A stretch of DNA of 10,341 nt from Flavobacteriaceae bacterium (lineage in GTDB: Bacteria; Bacteroidota; Bacteroidia; Flavobacteriales; Flavobacteriaceae). Under the pieces are notes generated by a model that was not told the DNA's origin, did not search any database, and was given only the letters and a program-made list of their open reading frames with translations. The stretch's first letter is position 1. The number at the start of each line of letters is the position of its first letter. The stretch spans positions 1 through 10,341 of the forward strand of contig JAENXB010000091.1 of NCBI GenBank assembly GCA_016649785.1, given 5' to 3'. The position numbers and the translations under genes were made by a program. Positions 5,728 through 10,341 of the stretch are shown here, piece after piece.

Positions 5728-6761
5728 TACGCCTCAACCTGCTTGGAAAAAGCCCACTCGTCTATCCAACGGGAAAGAACTTTTACCCAGTCTTCCCTGT
5801 CGTTAAGACATGGAACAACTGTAAATGTTTTCCCGCCTACCTCGTGAAAGATTTCCTCCCCTTCCATAGCAATTTCTTCCAGGGTTTCAAGGCAATCACT
5901 TACGAATGCAGGGGTTACGATGGCCAGGTTTTTCATGCCCTGTTTTCCGAAACGCTCTATGGTCCTGTCTGTATAAGGCTGCAACCAAGGATCAAAACCT
6001 AATCTTGACTGAAATGAAACGCTGTACTCATTTTCTTTAAGTCCCATATATTGAGCTACCAAACGCGTAGTCTCATAACATTGGTGCCTGTAACAATATT
6101 GATGCGCTTCAGAGGAGGTTTTACAACAACTGCCATCTATCTGGCAGTGAGATTTTGTAATATCGCTTTTCCTGATATGCCGCTCGGGAACGCCATGATA
6201 GGAAAACAAGATATGCTGATATTCAACATTTTTCAAATTTTCAGTAATACTCTCTGCCAATACACTCACATAATCCGGGTGGTTATAAAATGCAGGGATT
6301 GAAGTGAAGTTCATTTCAGGAAAATATTCCTTTCGCAATTCTTCTGCCAGCACCAGAATAGTTTCGGTGGTTGCCATGGCAAATTGTGGATAGAGGGGAA
6401 ATACCAAGACCTCATCTACTCCCTGGTCATGCAATTCCTGTAAACCCGATTTAATATTGGGAGTTCCATATCTCATTGCCAAAACAATTGGAACAGAGGT
6501 GATCTCGTCAATTTTATCCCGTAATCTTTTGGAAAGTACAATTAAGGGTGAACCTTCTTCCCACCATATTTTTTGATAAGCAGCGGCAGATTGTTTTGGG
6601 CGGGTATTTAGAATAATCCCTTTAACCAAAATCGTTCTGGCCCATAGCGGCACATCGATCACCCTTTCATCCATCAAAAATTCTCCCAAATATTTCTTTA
6701 CGTCTTTAGGGTTGATGCTATCCGGGGAACCCAGATTAACAAGCAGTACGCCTTTACTCAT
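5727..6761 (-). CDS. hemH: Ferrochelatase
   Basis: HemH inserts ferrous iron into a porphyrin (protoporphyrin IX in the classical route) to make heme. The protein is 344 residues, normal for bacterial ferrochelatases. Seen directly: GVLLVNLGSPDS at the N-terminus, the EEGSPL porphyrin-loop block (68-73), AMRYGTP (95-101), FPLYPQFA (121-128), the metal-site histidine His189 in SYHGVPERH, SRLGFDPWLQP (252-262), and DCLETLEEI with the catalytic-site Glu292. Five cysteines cluster at 206, 212, 213, 223 and 228, within a region that in relatives holds the C-Y-x-x-Q-C block. The gene lies downstream of the ThuA-domain gene with a 92-base gap holding a possible -7 box, and overlaps the MATE gene start by one base. 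With hemA and hemC nearby it marks this as a heme locus. Confidence 0.96.
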   Translation of the reverse strand: MSKGVLLVNLGSPDSINPKDVKKYLGEFLMDERVIDVPLWARTILVKGIILNTRPKQSAAAYQKIWWEEGSPLIVLSKRLRDKIDEITSVPIVLAMRYGTPNIKSGLQELHDQGVDEVLVFPLYPQFAMATTETILVLAEELRKEYFPEMNFTSIPAFYNHPDYVSVLAESITENLKNVEYQHILFSYHGVPERHIRKSDITKSHCQIDGSCCKTSSEAHQYCYRHQCYETTRLVAQYMGLKENEYSVSFQSRLGFDPWLQPYTDRTIERFGKQGMKNLAIVTPAFVSDCLETLEEIAMEGEEIFHEVGGKTFTVVPCLNDREDWVKVLSRWIDEWAFSKQVEA

Positions 6762-6779
6762 AACTTTTTCTTTTCAAAA

Positions 6780-6787
6780 CAAAAATA
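6780..6787 (-). promoter_or_regulatory. Candidate -7 box for hemH
   Basis: On the minus strand TATTTTTG (6787-6780) fits the Bacteroidetes -7 consensus TAnnTTTG, 18 bases upstream of the hemH ATG at 6761. No good TTTG -33 element is found at 17-23 bases further upstream; TTTC at 6808-6805 is the nearest. The region is very AT-rich, so the match could be chance. If real, hemH-MATE would have its own start separate from the araC-thuA transcript. Confidence 0.35.
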
Positions 6788-6853
6788 ATAATATTAATAT
6801 GAAAGAAAGAATTCCTATTAGTATTCTTTTCTATTACAGGATAGAACAAGTTT

Positions 6854-7582
6854 TCATTTTTTTCCCTCCAGGGCAAACAAAATACATTGCAGTAAATGCT
6901 TCTGAAAAGCTGGTTCTGAATAGGATTCTTCAGTATGTCCACCGCCGGTATAAATTGACTTTCCTCCACCTTCCAACTCCCTGTACCAGGCAATAGGATG
7001 ATTTTCGCCATTTTCGCCGCCTTCATAAGAAGTTTCATCCAAACTCAGCAACACATTTATTTTCGGGCTAATCTCCTTTAAATTGTACCATTCGTCTGTT
7101 CTTGTCCAGATTTTTGGCAAATGGGCTACCGCGGGATGTAAAGGTTTTTCAACTATAACATTGGCTTCCTGTATTTTGGGATGACTCAAAAAATACGCTC
7201 CCACAAGATCTCCATACCATTTCCAGTCGTATTCAGTATCTGTTGCGGCATGTATCCCGAAAAAATTCCCACCTTTACTTATGTAATTCTCAAAAGCCTT
7301 TTGCTGTGCTTCGTTGAGCACATTTCCTGTTGTGCTTAGGAATATGACTAATTGATATTTTTTAAGATTATTTTCTGTAAACTGACCGGCATCATCGGTT
7401 TCTGTAACTTTAAAATTGTTGAGATCCCCCAGGTTTTTTATAGTTGCTGTTCCGGTTGGAATAGATTCATGATGATAACCTTCGGTTTTATTAAAGACCA
7501 AAACCCGATTTTCCTGTGCTGCCGTAGGTAAAAAATTCAGAACGAATAATCCTGAAAATACTAGTCTGAAAAATAATTTCAT
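6854..7582 (-). CDS. Secreted ThuA-like domain protein
   Basis: The 242-residue product begins with a clear signal peptide (MKLFFRLVFSGLFVLNFLPTAAQ, i.e. MKLFFRLVF, then SGLFVLNFLPTAAQ), with cleavage probably after the AAQ at 21-23, so it should act in the periplasm or outside. The rest is one ThuA domain with a class I glutamine-amidotransferase-like fold. Landmarks are TEGYHHESIPTG (33-44), FFGIHAATDTEYDWKWYGDL (107-126), RTDEWYNLKE, HPIAWYRE and YTGGGHTEESYS. ThuA was named from a trehalose/sugar utilisation locus; many Bacteroidetes copies sit with glycan or sugar genes and their chemistry is unsettled. Here it follows the AraC-type regulator by only 11 bases, so the two are probably co-transcribed, and it precedes hemH. 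No link to heme can be read from the protein itself. Confidence 0.85.
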   Translation of the reverse strand: MKLFFRLVFSGLFVLNFLPTAAQENRVLVFNKTEGYHHESIPTGTATIKNLGDLNNFKVTETDDAGQFTENNLKKYQLVIFLSTTGNVLNEAQQKAFENYISKGGNFFGIHAATDTEYDWKWYGDLVGAYFLSHPKIQEANVIVEKPLHPAVAHLPKIWTRTDEWYNLKEISPKINVLLSLDETSYEGGENGENHPIAWYRELEGGGKSIYTGGGHTEESYSEPAFQKHLLQCILFALEGKK

Positions 7583-7593
7583 TATTGTAGAAT

Positions 7594-8493
7594 TTAATTT
7601 GCTGAAGGTAATGACATTATATATTTTTTGGGAGTGGTCCCAAATTTCTTTTTAAATGCCGCAATAAAATGACTGGAGGTGCTGTAACCTATCTTTAAGC
7701 CCACTTCATTTACATTATATTCTCCCGAGTCCAGGAGTTTACGAGCATATTCCATTTTATAATCAAACAGGAAACTATAAACCGAATCCCCATAAATTTG
7801 CTTAAAACCATCTTTTAATCTTTTCAAACTCAATCCAATTTCAGTGGCCAATTCCTGCAGGGATGGCGGATCAGCCATCCGCGAGATCACCAGGTCTTTC
7901 GCTTTTCTTATTTTTAAGACGTTTTCTTCATCAACCAAAAAAGGACATTGCGCAATATTCGCATCTTCAGTGCGATTAAAATTCAGGCTGAGCAATTCAT
8001 ATGCCTTGGCCTTAAAATACAAGGCTTTAACTGTTGGCATCAGGTTAAAATTCATCAACTGATTTAAAACTATAGCCATGGAAGGCGAAATATTACCATC
8101 CTTATAATATTTTTTATCACGGTTCTCAATACTTAAAAATGGAATATATCCCGATTCCTGAGAAAACATGGAATGAAACTTCTTGATTGAGATTAACAAG
8201 GAGATTATCCAGGATTTAGGCTCAAGTTCCAAATTGAGTGGTAAATCCAGTTTTGGGTTATAAAGTAAGAGAGAATGTTCTTCTTCCAGCGGCAATTGAT
8301 AATTGCCGTTATTGAATAAAAATTTACTGCTTCCCTTAACACAAAAATGAAATTGAATGTAACTACTGTCAATATTCCGGGTGAATTTTTTGGGCTCATC
8401 TTCTTCATTCTGAAACTTCAAAATAAAAAAACCATCCTCAATTTCCGTTTTATCAACAAACCCTCCAGCGTTATTTTCTTTTTCTGAATCCAT
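7594..8493 (-). CDS. AraC-family (PchR-like) transcriptional regulator
   Basis: The 299-residue protein has an N-terminal ligand-sensing half and a C-terminal AraC/XylS DNA-binding domain (about 190-297). The two helix-turn-helix units fall at SLQELATEIGLSLKRLKDGF (211-230) and VNEVGLKIGYSTSSHFIAAF (261-280), followed by KKKFGTTPKKY. The layout ADPPSLQELA, LKRLKDGFKQIYG, then MEYARKLL (247-254) is typical of the PchR branch, whose studied member senses a ferric siderophore. The N-terminal half is diverged, and its ligand cannot be read from the sequence. The gene is divergent from hemA with 201 bases between the start codons, and upstream of thuA and hemH on the same strand, so control of heme synthesis in response to iron or heme is a reasonable inference. 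A strong -7 box lies 66 bases upstream of its start. Confidence 0.88.
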   Translation of the reverse strand: MDSEKENNAGGFVDKTEIEDGFFILKFQNEEDEPKKFTRNIDSSYIQFHFCVKGSSKFLFNNGNYQLPLEEEHSLLLYNPKLDLPLNLELEPKSWIISLLISIKKFHSMFSQESGYIPFLSIENRDKKYYKDGNISPSMAIVLNQLMNFNLMPTVKALYFKAKAYELLSLNFNRTEDANIAQCPFLVDEENVLKIRKAKDLVISRMADPPSLQELATEIGLSLKRLKDGFKQIYGDSVYSFLFDYKMEYARKLLDSGEYNVNEVGLKIGYSTSSHFIAAFKKKFGTTPKKYIMSLPSAN

Positions 8494-8558
8494 AATATTA
8501 TTATTGTTTTATTTAGAATGAATCTAAACAAAAAACATTGTACCTACTTATTTTACTA

Positions 8559-8566
8559 CAAAAGTA
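8559..8566 (-). promoter_or_regulatory. Candidate -7 box of the AraC-type regulator gene
   Basis: TACTTTTG on the minus strand (8566-8559) matches TAnnTTTG. The nearest TTTG upstream at a comparable distance is about 24 bases away (within TTTTGGG near 8594-8590), slightly long for the usual 19-23. The box overlaps a small dyad CTAC-AAAA-GTAG (8556-8567). Start of transcription would leave a 5' leader of about 60 bases. Confidence 0.45.
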
Positions 8567-8597
8567 GCCTTTTTCCCAAAGTAGTATACCCAAAATA

Positions 8598-8609
8598 TGA
8601 TAATTATCA
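8598..8609. promoter_or_regulatory. 12-bp perfect palindrome between divergent araC-type gene and hemA
   Basis: TGATAATTATCA is its own reverse complement. It lies between the two divergent candidate promoters, about 30 bases upstream of the hemA -33 element and next to the presumed -33 region of the regulator gene. That is where an operator controlling both directions would be expected. AraC-family proteins usually bind direct repeats instead of palindromes, so a different dimeric regulator could be the user, or the palindrome may be chance in AT-rich DNA. Confidence 0.35.
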
Positions 8610-8636
8610 GTTAACGACACATTTAGTACTTTGAGG

Positions 8637-8669
8637 GTTGTATTTTAATATAACATTATCTTACTTTTG
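8637..8669 (+). promoter_or_regulatory. hemA promoter (Bacteroidetes sigma-70 type)
   Basis: A GTTG -33 element (8637-8640) is followed after 21 bases by TACTTTTG (8662-8669), a full match to the TAnnTTTG -7 box. Spacing is within the 19-23 typical for the phylum. The start of transcription should fall near 8674-8676, giving a leader of about 20 bases before the hemA ATG at 8695. This also argues that the in-frame upstream ATG at 8638, which would lie inside the promoter, is not the start. Confidence 0.65.
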
Positions 8670-8694
8670 TTTCAGCACACACCTAAACAGATTC

Positions 8695-9951
8695 ATGGAA
8701 AATTATCATATATCTAAAGGAAAACATTTTTACACCATTGGCTTGAGTTACAGAAAAGCCGAGGCAACCGTAAGAGGTCATTTCAGCTTAACAGAAGAAG
8801 GCAAGCTCAATTTGTTGGAAAAAGCCAAAAATGACGGAATTGACGGGTTAATTGTTACATCAACATGTAACCGTACCGAAATTTACGGTTTCGCACAACA
8901 TCCCTTCCAACTTATTAAATTGCTTTGTGAATTTACAAAGGGAACAGTAGAGGAATTTGAAAAAGTAGCTTATGTCTACAAGAATAAAGAGGCCATTTCC
9001 CATATGTTTCGTGTAGGATCCGGACTTGACAGCCAGATTTTGGGAGATTTCGAGATCATCTGTCAGTTAAAAAAGGCTTTTATCCTTTCTAAAAATGTGG
9101 GTGTTGCCAATCCCTTTTTGGAACGATTGGTAAATGCAGTAATACAATCAAGCAAACGAATTAAAAACGAAACACAAATTTCATCCGGGGCAACTTCGGT
9201 AAGTTTTGCTTCAGTTCAATATATTCTAAAAGAGGTTGCAAACATCTCCAACAAAAATATTTTGCTCTTCGGAACCGGAAAAATTGGCCGGAACACCTGC
9301 GAAAATTTAGTGAAACATACCAAAAACAACAATATTACCCTGATTAACCGCACCAAAGACAAAGCGGAAAAAATTGCAGGAAAATTTAACCTGACCGTTA
9401 AGGATTATGCCGATCTACAATCGGAAATACTTCAGGCCGATGTATTGGTTGTGGCTACAGGAGCTCAAAACCCGACCATTTCCAAAGAACTGATCTACTC
9501 CAAAAAGGAATTGTTGATCCTGGATCTTTCAATTCCCAAAAATGTTGCTGATGATGTTCTCGAACTTGAAAATGTAACAGTTGTTCATTTGGATCAACTT
9601 TCTCAAATAACTGATGATACTTTAGAACGCAGAAAACTATTTATTCCTCAGGCACGTGAAATTATTGCCGAAGTGGAAGGCGATTTCAACAAATGGTTGG
9701 AAACCCGCAAATTTGCTCCTACCATTATGGCCTTAAAAAATAAGTTGGGAACCATGAAGGATGAAGAATTGGATTATCAAAGCCGTAAAATATCCAACTT
9801 TAACCAGGAACAGGCTGAAATTATAAGCAACAGGATCATTCAAAAAATTATGAATCAGTTTGCCAACCATCTTAAAGATGATTCCAATACTGCTGACGAA
9901 AGCCTGGAATTTATTCAGAAGGTCTTTCAACTGGAAGAAGCGGCAAAATGA
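8695..9951 (+). CDS. hemA: Glutamyl-tRNA reductase
   Basis: HemA reduces glutamyl-tRNA(Glu) with NADPH to glutamate-1-semialdehyde, the committed step of the C5 tetrapyrrole pathway. With the start at 8695 it has 418 residues, the normal size. The catalytic domain shows the nucleophile Cys58 in TSTCNRTEIYGF, then GLDSQILGDFEI (110-121) and the VQYILKE helix. The NADPH-binding domain has LLFGTGKIGRN (190-200), INRT (217-220) and VVATGAQNP (252-260). LDLSIPKNV (277-285) precedes the C-terminal helical dimerisation domain. An ATG 57 bases upstream (8638) is in frame, but its extra residues do not resemble the family and it lies within the promoter. The stop overlaps the hemC start (ATGA), indicating coupled translation. 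Heme feedback acts on this enzyme in other bacteria; no sign is visible here. Confidence 0.96.
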   Translation: MENYHISKGKHFYTIGLSYRKAEATVRGHFSLTEEGKLNLLEKAKNDGIDGLIVTSTCNRTEIYGFAQHPFQLIKLLCEFTKGTVEEFEKVAYVYKNKEAISHMFRVGSGLDSQILGDFEIICQLKKAFILSKNVGVANPFLERLVNAVIQSSKRIKNETQISSGATSVSFASVQYILKEVANISNKNILLFGTGKIGRNTCENLVKHTKNNNITLINRTKDKAEKIAGKFNLTVKDYADLQSEILQADVLVVATGAQNPTISKELIYSKKELLILDLSIPKNVADDVLELENVTVVHLDQLSQITDDTLERRKLFIPQAREIIAEVEGDFNKWLETRKFAPTIMALKNKLGTMKDEELDYQSRKISNFNQEQAEIISNRIIQKIMNQFANHLKDDSNTADESLEFIQKVFQLEEAAK

Positions 9952-10341
9952 GTAAAGTTATAAGAATTGGTACCCGTGATAGTCAATTGGCACTTTGGCA
10001 GGCTAAAACCGTACAAGCAGCCCTTGAAAAATTAGGACATACAACAAAATTGGTCCCCGTTAAATCTACCGGAGACCTGAATTTAGATCAGCCTTTATAC
10101 GAAATGGGAATTACAGGGATTTTCACCAAAACCCTGGATATCGCCATGCTTACCGACACAATAGATATTGCAGTTCATTCCATGAAGGATGTTCCCACGG
10201 TTTTGCCCAAGGGAATTGTGGAGGCTGCCGTGTTAAAACGCGCCACTTCAAAAGATATATTGCTCCATAAAGGACTCGATTTTCTGGATTCTCAAGGAAC
10301 CATTGCTACCGGAAGCCTTCGCCGTAAAGCACAATGGTTAT
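9948..10341 (+). CDS. hemC: Hydroxymethylbilane synthase (porphobilinogen deaminase), 5' part
   Basis: The first 131 residues are present and the gene runs off the window. HemC joins four porphobilinogens into hydroxymethylbilane. Family motifs in order are IRIGTRDSQLALWQA (5-19), VKSTGD (38-43), GIFTKTLD (57-64), AVHSMKDVPT (75-84) with the catalytic aspartate Asp81, and TGSLRRKAQ (121-129), whose arginines bind the cofactor's acidic side chains. The cysteine that carries the dipyrromethane cofactor lies beyond the window. The start ATG (9948-9950) overlaps the hemA stop by four bases, so the two genes form an operon. In relatives, hemD and hemE often follow, which would be visible just downstream. 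Confidence 0.96.
   Translation, partial: MSKVIRIGTRDSQLALWQAKTVQAALEKLGHTTKLVPVKSTGDLNLDQPLYEMGITGIFTKTLDIAMLTDTIDIAVHSMKDVPTVLPKGIVEAAVLKRATSKDILLHKGLDFLDSQGTIATGSLRRKAQWL

Noticed and set aside
6712..7038. Open frames on both strands spanning the thuA-hemH gap.
   Set aside because: They overlap the ends of two confident genes out of frame, and the unique part is low-complexity AT-rich sequence.
7861..7882. Inverted repeat GGATGGC...GCCATCC in the regulator gene, resembling the REP-like hairpins.
   Set aside because: It lacks the GTAG foot and the ATCAAAA tail, and encodes the ordinary ADPPSLQEL segment of PchR-like regulators, so it is normal coding sequence.
8638..8694. Longer hemA start adding 19 residues (MYFNITLSYF...).
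   Set aside because: The extra residues do not resemble HemA, and the upstream ATG region overlaps the -33 to -7 promoter elements.

Overview
The window looks like chromosome of a marine-type member of the Flavobacteriia (Bacteroidetes). It is AT-rich, has almost no Shine-Dalgarno sequences, carries Bacteroidetes-type promoters (TAnnTTTG -7 boxes), and its proteins resemble those I remember from Gramella/Zunongwangia-like genomes. The genus assignment is inference from memory, not from a search.

Layout. Bases 1-521 are a damaged edge. They hold the C-terminus of an IS1595-type transposase (2-166), then the 3' third of a D-lactate dehydrogenase gene that the element appears to have interrupted. 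From 570 to 8493 everything intact lies on the minus strand. In transcription order this is an AraC/PchR-like regulator, a secreted ThuA-domain protein, ferrochelatase hemH, a MATE transporter overlapping hemH by one base, a decayed 3' remnant of a hemJ-like (CopD/UPF0093) membrane protein gene, an orphan NtrY-like histidine kinase, an enoyl-CoA hydratase and a PA0069-type radical SAM protein. Divergently on the plus strand are hemA (8695-9951) and hemC (from 9948, cut by the window end), overlapping by ATGA.

Function. The core is tetrapyrrole synthesis: HemA starts the C5 pathway, HemC makes hydroxymethylbilane and HemH inserts iron at the end. The divergently placed regulator is PchR-like, a type often tied to iron or siderophores, so it is a natural candidate for control of this locus. 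The hemJ-like gene that seems once to have lain between the MATE and kinase genes survives only as its last third, with a one-base frameshift.

Most notable structure. Three related, same-oriented palindromic repeats of about 40 bp lie within 350 bp (1505-1547, 1763-1801, 1808-1846). Each has GTAG (or GTAA) at the 5' foot of a hairpin and a GAAATCAAAA-like tail, as in REP elements mobilised by RAYT transposases. One copy sits in frame inside the radical SAM gene and encodes about 14 residues; another abuts the stop codon of the enoyl-CoA hydratase gene. No CRISPR array, tRNA or rRNA was seen.
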